Assembly: GCF_040500525.1 (NCBI RefSeq)
Contig: NZ_CP159403.1
Coordinates: 1,162,001 to 1,226,000 of the forward strand
Direction: 5' to 3'
DNA from: Azospirillum formosense
Lineage (GTDB): Bacteria > Pseudomonadota > Alphaproteobacteria > Azospirillales > Azospirillaceae
Length of the DNA stretch: 64,000 bases
Below are positions 28,557 through 37,863 of the stretch, piece after piece (positions within the stretch are counted from its first letter, which is position 1; the number at the start of each line of letters is the position of its first letter). The notes beneath the pieces were generated by a model. The model had not been told where the DNA came from. It made no database searches and was given only the letters and a program-made list of their open reading frames with translations. Position numbers and translations under genes: made by a program.

Positions 28557-29486
28557 TCAGCAATACATCAATTCGCGCACATGCGCCGCGGTGGCCGTGG
28601 CCAGGGCGCGCAGGTTGTAGCCGCCCTCCAGAACCGACACGATGCGCGCCCCGCAATGGGTGCGGGCCAGATCGCCCAGCTTGCGCGTCGCCCAGGCGAA
28701 GTCGTCGTCGGTCAGGTGGAGCCCGGCCAGCGGATCGCGCGAATGGGCGTCGAACCCGGCGGAGATGATCAGCAGGTCCGGTTTGAAATGGTCGATGGCC
28801 GGCAGGATGATGTGGGTCATCGCGTGCCGGAACTCCGGCGATCCGGACATGGCGGCGAGGGGCGCGTTGACGCAGTTGCCGTACTCGCCCTTCTCCCCGG
28901 CGTCGCCCGTGCCCGGATAGAGCGGCGACTGGTGGGTCGAGCAGTAGAGCAGGTCCGGGTCGCGCTGGAAGATGTCCTGCGTGCCGTTGCCGTGGTGGAC
29001 GTCGAAATCCATCACCGCCACCCGCTGCAGCCCGTGCGCCGCCCGCGCGTGGTAGGCGCCGACCGCGGCGTTGTTGAACAGGCAGAAGCCCATGGCCTTT
29101 TCGTGCTCGGCGTGGTGCCCCGGAGGGCGCACGGCGCAGAAGGCGTTGCGCGAATGGCCCGTCGCCACCGCGTCGACCGCCGCGACCACCGCGCCGGCGG
29201 CGCGCAGCGCGGCCTCGCCCGAGCCGGGGGAAATCACCGTATCCGCGTCGATCCCCGCATGCTCAAGCTCCGGCACCAGGGCCAGGATGCGCTCGACATG
29301 CTCCCGCGGGTGCGCGCGGGACAGCTGCTCGAGTGTGGCGAGCGGCGCCTCCTGCCGTTCGAGCATGTAGAATTCTTCGGTCTCAAGCGCCGCCAGCACC
29401 GCGCGAAGCCGGTCGGCGCATTCCGGATGGCCCAGCCCTGTGTCGTGGTCCAGGCAGGCGGCGTGGGTGAACAGGGTGGTGAACAT
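28557..29486 (-). CDS. Histone deacetylase family protein (acetoin utilisation/acetylpolyamine amidohydrolase type)
   Basis: Zinc-dependent amidohydrolase of the class II HDAC-like group, 309 residues from the ATG at 29486. It begins TTLFTHAACLDHDTGLGHPECADRL. The active site is complete: RPPGHHAEHEKAMGFC (histidine pair), DFDVHHGNGTQD (zinc ligands) and AGFDAHSRDPL (third zinc ligand). These bacterial enzymes deacetylate small molecules such as acetylpolyamines; a histone-like protein target is unproven. It stands alone with 170 bases upstream before the sulfurtransferase gene. Confidence 0.93.
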   Translation of the reverse strand: MFTTLFTHAACLDHDTGLGHPECADRLRAVLAALETEEFYMLERQEAPLATLEQLSRAHPREHVERILALVPELEHAGIDADTVISPGSGEAALRAAGAVVAAVDAVATGHSRNAFCAVRPPGHHAEHEKAMGFCLFNNAAVGAYHARAAHGLQRVAVMDFDVHHGNGTQDIFQRDPDLLYCSTHQSPLYPGTGDAGEKGEYGNCVNAPLAAMSGSPEFRHAMTHIILPAIDHFKPDLLIISAGFDAHSRDPLAGLHLTDDDFAWATRKLGDLARTHCGARIVSVLEGGYNLRALATATAAHVRELMYC

Positions 29487-29653
29487 GCTTTTCTGTCTTT
29501 TTCGTTCGTGTTCGAGGCATTTCCCTGCACCCATTCTTCCCGGATCGCTAATGAAAGTACAGGATGATTGCGGGGCTTATCGTCACATCCCCCAACCGCC
29601 GCCCCCACCCCTTTTGCGCGGCGGGCGTGCAGGCGCGCCCGGTTTGCGCGGCG

Positions 29654-29881
29654 TCAGGCGCAGCGCTCGATTACGAAGCGGTAGACGCCCCCCTCCTCCA
29701 CGCTGGAGGCCAGCCGGTTGCCGGTGGCTTCGCAGAAGGCGGCGAAATCCTTGGGTGCGCTGGGGTCGGTCGCCTCGACGGTCAGCGTCGATCCCGGCGG
29801 CACCGTCTTCAGCGCCTTGCGCGCGCGCAGCACCGGCAACGGGCATTGCAGCCCCTTGGCGTCGAGCGTCTGGTCGGCCAT
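29654..29881 (-). CDS. TusA-family sulfurtransferase
   Basis: 75-residue persulfide carrier of the TusA/SirA/YedF family. The key motif is DAKGLQCPLPVLRARKAL with its cysteine near residue 12, followed by the two-strand alpha/beta fold ending VYRFVIERC. A Shine-Dalgarno AAGGA precedes the ATG at 29881. A GTG upstream is less likely. It is divergent from an ArsR-type regulator whose two cysteines match sulfane-sulfur sensors, which suggests a role in sulfide or persulfide handling instead of, or besides, tRNA thiolation. Confidence 0.88.
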   Translation of the reverse strand: MADQTLDAKGLQCPLPVLRARKALKTVPPGSTLTVEATDPSAPKDFAAFCEATGNRLASSVEEGGVYRFVIERCA

Positions 29882-30138
29882 CGTTCCTTGCACTCCTTCG
29901 GTCACCGCCGCAACGGTTCGAGGCGGCGAGTCTAGAACGGCGGTGCGCGCGCCTTCAACCCGTTGAACGGTGCTTTCCCGGAACGGGGAACATTCTTTCG
30001 ACTACGGGACATCCACGGGTAGACAGCGCGGTACACTCTTCCATATGATTGAACACGAACGATAAACGGCGGTGCTGCGGCGCAAGGGTTGGGCGCAACG
30101 GTTCGCTGTTGCTTGGCGCCGACAGAAACGGTCGTTTC

Positions 30139-30498
30139 ATGAACATTGCCGATCTGCAGAGCAACGCACGGCGGGCCAGCACGCTGCTCAAAGCCATGAG
30201 CAACGAGCGCCGCCTGCTCATCCTGTGCCACCTGACCGAGGGCGAGAAGTCGGTCGGCGAGTTGGAGGAGCTGGTCGACCTCAGCCAGTCGGCCCTGTCC
30301 CAGCATCTGGCCCGCCTGCGCCGCGACAAGCTGGTGCGGACGCGGCGCGCCGCGCAGAACATCTATTACTCGCTAAACGGACACGAGGCTCAGACCATCA
30401 TGGCGACTCTCCATGAGCTGTTCTGCACGCCCGTCACCCGCAAGAAGGACGAGGGGTCGCCCACCTCCGCCGAGGAAACGAGCAGCGCCCCGGCCTGA
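30139..30498 (+). CDS. ArsR-family regulator, SqrR/BigR-like sulfane-sulfur sensor
   Basis: 119-residue winged-helix repressor. The recognition region is VDLSQSALSQHLARLRRDKLVRTRR and the wing is QNIYYSLNG. C30 (LLILCHLTEG) and C96 (HELFCTP) are the only cysteines, 66 residues apart. That equals the spacing of the two redox cysteines of SqrR (C41 and C107), which form a polysulfide bridge. The metal-binding motif of ArsR/SmtB members is absent. The divergent tusA-like gene fits a sulfide-response role. The start is the ATG at 30139, giving the family N-terminus. Confidence 0.87.
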   Translation: MNIADLQSNARRASTLLKAMSNERRLLILCHLTEGEKSVGELEELVDLSQSALSQHLARLRRDKLVRTRRAAQNIYYSLNGHEAQTIMATLHELFCTPVTRKKDEGSPTSAEETSSAPA

Positions 30499-30529
30499 GC
30501 GCCGCCCTCTCCGCTTCAGGTCCTTCTTT

Positions 30530-30934
30530 TCAAGCTTGCCCGAGGAAGCGCCGCCCGAACAGCAGGACGGCCAGGGCCAGCACCAGCCAGCCCAGGATGA
30601 AGGCGCTGCCGCCGGTCGGGGCGGTCATGGCGAAGGGCAGCGGGCCGCTGGTGGCGGTCGCGTAGAGCGTTCCGCTGAAGAGCACAATTCCGGCCACGAA
30701 CAACCAGCCCGACAGGCGCAGCGCCAAACGCGCCGGACCGTCGGCGGTGCGCAGCAGCGCGACCAGGCCGACCAGGGCCAGCGCGTGCCACATCTGGTAC
30801 TGCCCGGCCAGGCGGAACAGCTCCTGCCCGCGCGAGTCGCCGGCCAGCCCGTGGCTGGCGTAGGCGCCGGCCCCCACCGCAACCGCACCGTTGAGGGCCG
30901 CGAAGGCCACCCAGAGCCGATCAACCAATCCCAT
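30530..30934 (-). CDS. DUF423 family inner-membrane protein
   Basis: 134-residue membrane protein with about four hydrophobic helices: WVAFAALNGAVAVGAGAYASHG, ALALVGLVALL, LSGWLFVAGIVLFSGTLYA and ILGWLVLALAVLLFG. The pattern AxGAYxSHGL and FSGTLYxxA is the DUF423 (YgdD) signature. The start at 30934 has a strong GGAGAAGGA before the ATG; the longer open frame upstream is not family-like. Function is unknown. The gene converges on the ArsR gene, 31 bases from its stop. Confidence 0.88.
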   Translation of the reverse strand: MGLVDRLWVAFAALNGAVAVGAGAYASHGLAGDSRGQELFRLAGQYQMWHALALVGLVALLRTADGPARLALRLSGWLFVAGIVLFSGTLYATATSGPLPFAMTAPTGGSAFILGWLVLALAVLLFGRRFLGQA

Positions 30935-31119
30935 CAGTCCTTCTCCACCCTGGCGTTCCCGCGCCCGCCCGTTCGCGGGTCGCGGGAAAAGTTCGATCTC
31001 GTAACCAACTGGCCCGTCGCTTGCTTGGTGTGGGCCTGCCGGCCATCTTATCCCCTCGGGAAACCGAGAGTCTGCGGCGGTCCGGCGCAAATTGAATTGC
31101 AAAATGCCAAAGGCTCGTC

Positions 31120-31674
31120 GTGAACCACACCATTCTGCATCGGCAGCCGGACGAGTCCCCCGACCCCGAACCGGCGCCGCGCGCCGTGACGGGCTCCCCG
31201 TCCTTGCGGCTGTCGCCCGCGGAGGACCGGTTGATCGCCTGGGCCATGGCGCACGGCGGCCGCCTTCTGGTGGTGGACGACAGCCCGACCAACCGGTTGC
31301 TGACCGCGGCGCTGATGCGCAAGGCCGGCTTCACCGTGGACACGGCGGACGGCGGGGCGGAGGCCGTCGCCACCGTCGCCGCGGTGGAAACGCCCTACGA
31401 CGCCGTGCTGATGGACGTCGCCATGCCCGAGGTGGATGGCATCGCCGCGACCCGGGCGATCCGGGCGATGACCGGCCCCCGCGCCGGAGTGCCGATCATC
31501 GCGGTCACCGCCCACGGCTTCGCCGAGGACCGCGAACGCTGCGTGTCCGCCGGCATGAACGACTACGTGCCCAAGCCGGTCCGCCGTCCCGAGCTGCTGG
31601 CCGCACTGAAGCGCTGGCTGGAGCCGCGGGTTTCGGATGGCGGGGCTGTTAGAAGGACGAGCCTGGCTCCTTGA
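31120..31674 (+). CDS. Response regulator receiver protein
   Basis: 184-residue protein with one receiver domain (about 47-165). The acidic pair is VVDDSPTNR, the phosphoacceptor D99 is in AVLMDVAMPEVDG, threonine is in IIAVTAHG and K152 is in YVPKPVRR. The sequence style (DSPTNRLL, AMPEVDGI, AHGFAEDRERC) is like receivers detached from hybrid kinases. The N-terminal 45 residues are a proline-rich linker with no domain. It starts at a GTG. Its 3 prime end overlaps the convergent DUF924 gene by 26 bases. The cognate kinase is unknown. Confidence 0.87.
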   Translation: MNHTILHRQPDESPDPEPAPRAVTGSPSLRLSPAEDRLIAWAMAHGGRLLVVDDSPTNRLLTAALMRKAGFTVDTADGGAEAVATVAAVETPYDAVLMDVAMPEVDGIAATRAIRAMTGPRAGVPIIAVTAHGFAEDRERCVSAGMNDYVPKPVRRPELLAALKRWLEPRVSDGGAVRRTSLAP

Positions 31675-32200
31675 GAAACTCCGCCTCCTCGGGCGTCGTC
31701 ACGCGGCCGAGGGCGGCGTTGCGGTGTGGAAAGCGGCCGAAGCGCGCGATGACCGCGCGGTGGCGTTCGGCGTAATCCACGACCTCCGGATCGCCGACCC
31801 GCTCCCGGAACAGGGTGCAGGACAACTCCTGGCAGTCCATATCCTCCTGATGCTCGAAGGGCAGATAGAGGAAGATCCGCTCGTCCTCGCTGCATTCCAG
31901 GTCATAGCCCTGCTCCACCACATGGCGGGCCACCGCCAGCGCCTTGCCGTCGGTCGCGAAGGCCCGCGGCGAACCGCGGAAGACGTTGCGCGGCACCTGG
32001 TCCAGCAGGACGCAGAGCGCCAGGCAGCCGTCCACATCCTCCAGCCAGTGATCGTAGCGGCCTGCCGCCGCCGCCTCGTGATGGGGAAGCAGCGTGTCGC
32101 GCACCGCCCGGTCGAAACTGTCGGACCGGCGGAACCAGTAGGGCTTCGTCGCCTCGTCGAACCAGAAATCCACGATCTCGTCGATCAGCCTGTCGGTCAT
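31649..32200 (-). CDS. DUF924 family protein
   Basis: 183-residue helical protein of the DUF924 (YPO3473-like) family. The signature is present: IVDFWFDEATKPYWFRRSDSFD near the N-terminus, LALCVLLDQVPRNVFRG in the middle, and LYLPFEHQEDMDCQEL. These proteins have a TPR-like fold and unknown function. The start is the ATG at 32200; the longer frame upstream is rejected because it runs into the petC terminator. It overlaps the end of the convergent response regulator gene by 26 bases. Confidence 0.9.
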   Translation of the reverse strand: MTDRLIDEIVDFWFDEATKPYWFRRSDSFDRAVRDTLLPHHEAAAAGRYDHWLEDVDGCLALCVLLDQVPRNVFRGSPRAFATDGKALAVARHVVEQGYDLECSEDERIFLYLPFEHQEDMDCQELSCTLFRERVGDPEVVDYAERHRAVIARFGRFPHRNAALGRVTTPEEAEFLKEPGSSF

Positions 32201-32259
32201 CTGCACCACCTTCGCCTGGGAATGGGGTCGTCGGTAAAGGAACCTCGGCCACAAAAGAA

Positions 32260-32281
32260 CAGGGCGCCCGAAGGCGCCCTG
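32260..32281 (-). terminator. Rho-independent terminator of the petABC operon
   Basis: CAGGGCGCC (32260-32268) pairs perfectly with GGCGCCCTG (32273-32281) around the stable CGAA-type loop. Read on the minus strand, it is followed by TTCTTTTGT. It lies 38 bases past the petC stop, in the right position to end the operon transcript. Confidence 0.85.
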
Positions 32282-32319
32282 TCCAGTCCTCGATCATCCA
32301 CACCGGGCCGTGACACGGC

Positions 32320-33084
32320 TCAGTGCAGGGTGCTCCACAGCTTGCGCTTGGTGGCGTACATCAGGCCGGCCAGCACGATCAGGAACAGGATCACCTTCAC
32401 GCCCATCTGCTTGCGCGCATCCATGTGCGGCTCGGCGATGAAGGTCAGGAAGGTGCTGACGTCGTGGGCCTGCTGCTGCACCGTCGCCGGGGTGCCGTCG
32501 GCGTAGGTCACGCCGTCCGGCATCAGGATGTTGGGCATGCCCACCTGATGGCCCGGGAAGTACTTGTTGTAGTTCATGCCCGGCATCAGCGTCACGCCTT
32601 CCGGCGGGTTCTCCTCGAAGCCGGTCAGGAAGGCGTAGAGGTAGTCCTCGCCACCGACGCGGGCCTTCGCGATCAGCGACAGGTCCGGCGGCAGGGCGCC
32701 GTTGTTGGCGGCGCGGGCGGCGTTGTCGTTGGGGAACGGCGCCGGGAAGCGGTCGGCCGGGATGCCCGGACGCATGAACATCTCGCCCGCGTCGTTCGGA
32801 CCGGCCTGGACCTCATAGCCGGCGGCGATCGCCTTCAGCTCGTCCTCGTTGAAGCCGATGCCGGCGAGCGTGCGGATCGGGACCAGCTTGGCCGAGTGGC
32901 AGGTCGAGCAGACTTCCTTGTAGATCTGGAAGCCGCGCTGCGCCGAGGCCTTGTCGATGGTGCCGAACACGCCGCTGTGCGACCACTCCTGCTTGGGAAT
33001 GTGCACCGCTTCCGACGCCTGCGCGGCGCCGGCCAGACCCAGGGCGACGGCCGCGGAGAGGATGGCAGACTTCAGAGAGCGCAT
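32320..33084 (-). CDS. petC: Cytochrome c1 of the bc1 complex
   Basis: Haem-c subunit of ubiquinol:cytochrome c reductase, 254 residues. A signal peptide ([23 protein letters not shown]) leads to the periplasm. The haem-binding motif is CSTCHSAKLVPIRTL near residue 58. The methionine-ligand region is in the GVTLMPGMNYNKYFPG part, and a C-terminal membrane anchor is VILFLIVLAGLMYATKRKLW. The ATG overlaps the petB stop by one base (TAATG), so translation is coupled. It is last in petABC, with a terminator right after. Confidence 0.96.
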   Translation of the reverse strand: MRSLKSAILSAAVALGLAGAAQASEAVHIPKQEWSHSGVFGTIDKASAQRGFQIYKEVCSTCHSAKLVPIRTLAGIGFNEDELKAIAAGYEVQAGPNDAGEMFMRPGIPADRFPAPFPNDNAARAANNGALPPDLSLIAKARVGGEDYLYAFLTGFEENPPEGVTLMPGMNYNKYFPGHQVGMPNILMPDGVTYADGTPATVQQQAHDVSTFLTFIAEPHMDARKQMGVKVILFLIVLAGLMYATKRKLWSTLH

Positions 33085-34352
33085 TATGCCTTCTCCATGG
33101 GCTTGGCGTGGGCGCCGGCGGCAACGTGGCCACCGCCCTTCAGAACCGGTTCGCAGATGCTGGCGGGAAGCGGCAGCGGACGCTCCAGCTTGCCCAGCAG
33201 CGGCAGCAGGATCAGGAAGTGGAAGAAGTAGTAGGCCGTGCCGATGCGGGCGACCAGCAGCCACACGCCTTCTGCGGGCATCGCGCCGGCGTAGCCCAGG
33301 ACCAGGGCGTCGATGGCCAGGATCCAGAAGAACTGGCGGTAGATCGGGCGGAACTTGCAGCTGCGCACCTTGGAAGTGTCGAGCCACGGCAGGGCCGCCA
33401 GCACCGCGATGGCGCCGAACATGGCGAGCACGCCGCCCAGCTTGTCCGGGATCGCGCGCAGGATCGCGTAGAACGGCAGGAAGTACCATTCCGGAACGAT
33501 GTGCGCCGGGGTGACCAGCGGGTTGGCCGGGATGTAGTTGTCCGGGTGGCCGAGGTAGTTCGGGGCGAAGAAGACGAAGGCCGCGTAGAAGATCAGGAAC
33601 ACGACGACCGCGAAGCCGTCCTTGATCGTGACGTACGGGTTGAACGGCACGGTGTCCTGCGGGCCCTTGGCGTCGATGCCCAGCGGGTTGTTCGAGCCGG
33701 AGACGTGCAGGGCGGCGGTGTGGAGGATCACCAGGCCCAGCAGCACGAACGGCAGCAGGAAGTGCAGCGCGAAGAAGCGGTTCAGCGTCGGGTTGTCGAC
33801 CGAGAAGCCGCCCCACAGCCAGGTCACGATCGGGTCGCCGACCAGCGGGAAGGCCGAGAACAGGTTCGTGATGACGGTGGCGCCCCAGAAGCTCATCTGG
33901 CCCCACGGCAGCACGTAGCCCATGAAGGCGGTAGCCATCATGGCCAGCAGGATCAGCACGCCGAGGATCCACAGGATCTCGCGCGGCGCCTTGTAGGAGC
34001 CGTAGTAGAGACCGCGGAACATGTGGATGTAGACGGCGATGAAGAACATCGACGCGCCGTTGGCGTGGACGTAGCGCAGCAGCCAGCCGTAGTTGACGTC
34101 GCGCATGATGCGCTCCACCGACTCGAAGGCGATGTGCGTGTTGGCCGCATACTGCATCGCCAGCACGAGGCCGGTGGCGATCATGATGACCAGCATGATG
34201 CCGGCGATGGCACCGAACGCCCACAGATAGTTGACGTTCCGGGGCATCGGATACTGGTTGTACTCATGGTCCAGCATCGTGAAGATCGGCAGGCGGCTGT
34301 CGATCCACTTCACGACGGGATTTTTGAACTGGGGGGCGTGAGCCTGAGCCAT
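33084..34352 (-). CDS. petB: Cytochrome b of the bc1 complex
   Basis: Membrane subunit with two b haems and both quinol sites, 422 residues. Eight hydrophobic helices are visible, beginning [25 protein letters not shown]. Haem histidines occur in [23 protein letters not shown] and [16 protein letters not shown]. The quinol-oxidation loop has [13 protein letters not shown] (the PEWY motif). It is the middle gene of petABC; the Rieske gene lies 29 bases upstream. It continues into petC by overlapping codons. Confidence 0.97.
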   Translation of the reverse strand: MAQAHAPQFKNPVVKWIDSRLPIFTMLDHEYNQYPMPRNVNYLWAFGAIAGIMLVIMIATGLVLAMQYAANTHIAFESVERIMRDVNYGWLLRYVHANGASMFFIAVYIHMFRGLYYGSYKAPREILWILGVLILLAMMATAFMGYVLPWGQMSFWGATVITNLFSAFPLVGDPIVTWLWGGFSVDNPTLNRFFALHFLLPFVLLGLVILHTAALHVSGSNNPLGIDAKGPQDTVPFNPYVTIKDGFAVVVFLIFYAAFVFFAPNYLGHPDNYIPANPLVTPAHIVPEWYFLPFYAILRAIPDKLGGVLAMFGAIAVLAALPWLDTSKVRSCKFRPIYRQFFWILAIDALVLGYAGAMPAEGVWLLVARIGTAYYFFHFLILLPLLGKLERPLPLPASICEPVLKGGGHVAAGAHAKPMEKA

Positions 34353-34381
34353 CTTGGGGTCTCCAGAACCTTAAGGGCCGC

Positions 34382-34951
34382 TTAGCCGAGCCGGACCGCG
34401 GTGTCGCTCGTGAAAGCGTACTGCGGAACGACGAGGTTGGCCGGGGCGGGACCCTTGCGGATGCGCCCTGCGGTGTCGTAGTGCGAGCCGTGGCACGGGC
34501 AGAACCAGCCGTCGTAGTCGCCGCGCGGATCGGTCGGCTTCTGGCCCAGCGGCACGCAGCCCAAGTGCGTGCAGATGCCGACGACGATCAGCCATTCCGG
34601 CTTCTTGACGCGGGTGTCGTCGGCGGCCGGGTCGCGCAGGTCGCCGAGGTTGACGGTGCGGGCCTCCTCGATCTCCTTCGCCGTGCGGTGGCGGACGAAG
34701 ACCGGCTTGCCGCGCCAGGTGACGGTGATCGCCTGGCCTTCCTGGACCGGGGCCAGATCCACGTCGATCGAAGCCAGCGCGAGGGTGTCGGCGGCCGGGT
34801 TCATGCTGTCGATGAACGGCCAGACGGCCGAGGCGACACCAATGGCACCCACGGCACCGGTGGCGAGGTAGAGAAAATCACGGCGGGAAGCCCCCTCGCC
34901 GCCGGAGGCCGCGTGGCCACCCGTCCCGGGCGGATGCGTGGTCTGAGCCAT
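34382..34951 (-). CDS. petA: Ubiquinol-cytochrome c reductase iron-sulfur (Rieske) subunit
   Basis: Rieske 2Fe-2S protein of the bc1 complex, 189 residues. The N-terminus carries a twin-arginine-like SRRDFLYLATGAVGAIGVASAVW anchor. The cluster ligands are CTHLGC and CPCHGSHYD, and the hinge region contains ADTLALASIDVDL. A GAGGAG lies ten bases before the ATG at 34951. It is first in the petABC operon. The upstream 256-base region to trmL is a divergent promoter area. Confidence 0.96.
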   Translation of the reverse strand: MAQTTHPPGTGGHAASGGEGASRRDFLYLATGAVGAIGVASAVWPFIDSMNPAADTLALASIDVDLAPVQEGQAITVTWRGKPVFVRHRTAKEIEEARTVNLGDLRDPAADDTRVKKPEWLIVVGICTHLGCVPLGQKPTDPRGDYDGWFCPCHGSHYDTAGRIRKGPAPANLVVPQYAFTSDTAVRLG

Positions 34952-35207
34952 AAGCGTTAATCTCCTCAAGGCATACGCGGCGCGCCGAAGCGCCCTATGA
35001 CACGTGGACCAGTGTTTATCACGACTTGACGGGCATGTCCGCTCACTGGGTGGGTGGGTGCGCGCCGCGTCGACCGGGGTTGTATGTCCCGGCTATCCGG
35101 GGTGCGGTATACAGTCGCGGCAACGCCTTGAAAAGGTTTTGTCATCGGGACAACTTGTCGCGCTTTGCGGTGCACCATTAGACTTCGCTGAACCAAAAGG
35201 GAATTTC

Positions 35208-35681
35208 ATGCGCCTCGTTCTCTTCGAACCGGACATTCCCCAGAACGCCGGGACTCTGATGCGTCTGGCGGCGGGACTCGGGGTGCCCCTCGACCTGATC
35301 GAGCCCTGCGGCTTCGTTCTGGACGACCGCAAGCTGCGGCGGGCCGGGATGGACTACATCGACCAGCTTTCCCTGGTCCGGCACAGCTCCTGGGCGGCCT
35401 ACCGGGCGCTGCCGCAGGCCGGGCGGCTGGTGCTGCTGACCACCCGCGGCGCGGTTCCCTACACCGGCTTCGCCTTCGCGCCGGACGACCGGATCATGGT
35501 CGGGCGCGAGAGCGCCGGGGTGCCCGACGACGTGCACGAGGCCGCCGACGCCCGTCTGGTCATCCCCATGAAGCCGCCCGCCCGGTCGCTGAATGTTGCG
35601 CTGAGTGCCGCGATGGTGTTGGGTGAAGCCCTGCGGCAGACGGCCGCATTGCCGAGCCCCCCGCCCCGCCCCTTGCCCTGA
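35208..35681 (+). CDS. trmL: tRNA (cytidine/uridine-34 2-prime-O)-methyltransferase
   Basis: SPOUT-class methyltransferase that modifies the wobble base of leucine tRNAs, 157 residues. Family features: [25 protein letters not shown] at the start, then the knot motifs [18 protein letters not shown] and [25 protein letters not shown] purine stretch AAAAGGGAA precedes the ATG at 35208, and the longer open frame upstream is not family-like. It is divergent from petA and is followed 20 bases later by hemF in the same direction. Confidence 0.93.
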   Translation: MRLVLFEPDIPQNAGTLMRLAAGLGVPLDLIEPCGFVLDDRKLRRAGMDYIDQLSLVRHSSWAAYRALPQAGRLVLLTTRGAVPYTGFAFAPDDRIMVGRESAGVPDDVHEAADARLVIPMKPPARSLNVALSAAMVLGEALRQTAALPSPPPRPLP

Positions 35682-35701
35682 CCGACGCCGGACGCCCGCC
35701 C

Positions 35702-36589
35702 ATGACCACCTCCCCCACCGACGCCATGGACATCAGAGCCGCCCGTCAGGCCCGGGCCAGCGCCTGGTTCGCAGAGCTGCGCGACCGCATCTGCGCCGAG
35801 TTCGAGCGGATCGAGGACGAGCTGACCGGCACCCATGCCGACCTGCCGCCGGGCCGCTTCGAGCGCAAGAGCTGGCAACGCCCCGACCATGGCGGCGGCG
35901 AGGGCGGCGGCGGCGTCATGTCGGTGATGCGCGGCCGCGTGTTCGAGAAGGTGGGGGTCAACGTCTCCACGGTGCACGGCACCTTCAGCCCGGAGTTCCG
36001 CGCCAACATTCCCGGCGCCGCGGAGGACGGGCGGTTCTGGGCGTCTGGCATCAGCCTCGTCGCGCACATGCGCTCGCCGCTGGTTCCGGCCACCCACATG
36101 AACACGCGCCACATCGTGACCAGCCTCGGCTGGTTCGGCGGCGGCGCCGACCTGACCCCGATGGTGCCCGACGAGCAGGACACCGCCGACTTCCACGCCG
36201 CCTTCCGCGACGCCTGCGACCGCCATGACCCGACCTGCTACGCGCGCTACAAGGAATGGTGCGACCGCTACTTCTTCCTGCCGCACCGGGGCGAGGCGCG
36301 CGGCGTCGGCGGCATCTTCTACGACAACCTGGATTCCGGGAACTGGGAGGCCGACTTCGCCTTCACCCGCGACGTGGGGCTGGCCTTCCTGGAGGTCTTT
36401 CCCACCCTGGTCCGCCGCCACATGAACCGGCCCTGGACCCCGGAGCAGCGCGAGCACCAGCTGGTCCGCCGCGGCCGCTACGTCGAGTTCAACCTGCTCT
36501 ACGACCGCGGGACGACCTTCGGTCTGAAGACCGGCGGCAACACCGAGGCCATATTGATGAGCATGCCGCCCGAGGTGAAGTGGCCTTAA
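35702..36589 (+). CDS. hemF: Oxygen-dependent coproporphyrinogen III oxidase
   Basis: Aerobic haem-biosynthesis enzyme converting coproporphyrinogen III to protoporphyrinogen IX, 295 residues, normal length. Signature blocks: [75 protein letters not shown] and [34 protein letters not shown] (each shown in part). It needs no cofactor and acts in the cytoplasm or at the inner membrane. It follows trmL by 20 bases, so it may share its transcript. Confidence 0.97.
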   Translation: MTTSPTDAMDIRAARQARASAWFAELRDRICAEFERIEDELTGTHADLPPGRFERKSWQRPDHGGGEGGGGVMSVMRGRVFEKVGVNVSTVHGTFSPEFRANIPGAAEDGRFWASGISLVAHMRSPLVPATHMNTRHIVTSLGWFGGGADLTPMVPDEQDTADFHAAFRDACDRHDPTCYARYKEWCDRYFFLPHRGEARGVGGIFYDNLDSGNWEADFAFTRDVGLAFLEVFPTLVRRHMNRPWTPEQREHQLVRRGRYVEFNLLYDRGTTFGLKTGGNTEAILMSMPPEVKWP

Positions 36590-36599
36590 CGGCGGCGCT

Positions 36600-37838
36600 T
36601 CACCCCAGACGCCGCCTCGCCTCCGCCAGACACGAGTCCCGCCCCGGCCGGAAGTCCTCGGCGATCCACCACGCCTCGACCTGCTTCAGCAGCGCGCCCA
36701 CCGCCGGGCCGCGCGGCATCCCCATGGCCAGAAGGTCGCGCCCGGCGATGGGAAGGACCAGGGACGACAATTCCTCGGCGGTCGCCAGCGCCGTTCTCAC
36801 CACGTCGAGCGCCACCGGGCCGGGGGCGTCCACCGCCGCCAGCAGCACGAGGTCGCGGTAGAGCCCGGCGTCGCCCAGCCGGTAGAGCGCCTGCCGCCGC
36901 TTCACCGGCCCGTCGGAGGGAGCCACGGCCATCGGCGGCTCGGTCAGCGCGGCGAGGCGGTCGCGGTCGGCGTTGGACAGGCGCAGGGTCTGGGCCACGG
37001 CCAGCGCCCCCGCCCGATCGGTGTCCAGCACGGCGGCGAAGCGGCGCACCGCGTCCGGCGGCTCGTCCAGGTCATGCTCCAGCCGGACCAGCCCGTCCAG
37101 CCGGGCGGTGCGGACCGCGTCCGGCAGCAGATGGGCCATCACGCCGAGCCGGATCATCAGATCCCAGGCCGACGCCGGGTCGGGCGCCGCCAGCAGGCGG
37201 GACAGCTCGCCACGCACCCGTTCCCCCGACAGGGTGGGCAGGCGGGGGGCCATCTCCGCGCAGGCGGCCAAAGCCGCCTCGTCCGGAGCGCCGCGCCCGT
37301 AATGGGCGTGGAAGCGGAAGAAGCGCAGCAGGCGCAGCACGTCCTCCTCGATGCGCTGGCGCGGGTCGCCGACGAAGCGCACCCGCCCGGCGGCCATGTC
37401 GGCCAGCCCGCCGAAGGGGTCGTAGACGCAGCCGTCCAGCGTGCAGCTCAGCGCGTTCATGGTCAGGTCGCGCCGGGCCGCGTCCTCCCGCCAGTCGTCG
37501 GTGAACTCGACGCGGGCGTGGCGCCCGAAGGTCTCCACGTCGCGGCGCAGCGTGGTGATCTCATAATGGGCCTTCCCGGCCACGGCGGTGATCGTGCCGT
37601 GCTCGATTCCGGTGGGGATGGCGCCGATGCCCGCCGCCTTCAACAGCGCCATCACCCGCTCCGGCGGGGCGTGGGTGGCGATGTCGATGTCCTTGACCTT
37701 GCGGCCCAGCCACGCGTCGCGCACGCAGCCGCCGACGAAACGCGCGTCCGCCCCTCCGGCGGCCAGGGCGTCGAACACGGCGCGCGTCTCGGGCGCGGTC
37801 ATCCAGGGCTGGGGAGCGATGCGGGCGTTGACGGTCAT
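36600..37838 (-). CDS. CCA tRNA nucleotidyltransferase / poly(A) polymerase family protein
   Basis: Class II nucleotidyltransferase that adds or repairs CCA ends of tRNA, 412 residues. The catalytic head is FVGGCVRDAWLGRKVKDIDIATHA with the two metal-binding aspartates. RRDLTMNAL and the neck signature GDPRQRIEEDVLRLLRFFRF follow. The C-terminus is alanine- and leucine-rich and helical, as in alphaproteobacterial members. The gene lies 10 bases from the convergent hemF stop and downstream of the DUF6111 and Nudix genes on the same strand, probably one operon. Confidence 0.92.
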   Translation of the reverse strand: MTVNARIAPQPWMTAPETRAVFDALAAGGADARFVGGCVRDAWLGRKVKDIDIATHAPPERVMALLKAAGIGAIPTGIEHGTITAVAGKAHYEITTLRRDVETFGRHARVEFTDDWREDAARRDLTMNALSCTLDGCVYDPFGGLADMAAGRVRFVGDPRQRIEEDVLRLLRFFRFHAHYGRGAPDEAALAACAEMAPRLPTLSGERVRGELSRLLAAPDPASAWDLMIRLGVMAHLLPDAVRTARLDGLVRLEHDLDEPPDAVRRFAAVLDTDRAGALAVAQTLRLSNADRDRLAALTEPPMAVAPSDGPVKRRQALYRLGDAGLYRDLVLLAAVDAPGPVALDVVRTALATAEELSSLVLPIAGRDLLAMGMPRGPAVGALLKQVEAWWIAEDFRPGRDSCLAEARRRLG

Positions 37839-37863
37839 GGCGGCAGGCTAGCCCGCGGAACGC

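Noticed and set aside
29583-29846. Alternative frames over the TusA-like gene
   Set aside because: The conserved CPLP motif and start site lie in the 29654-29881 frame; the others are shadows.
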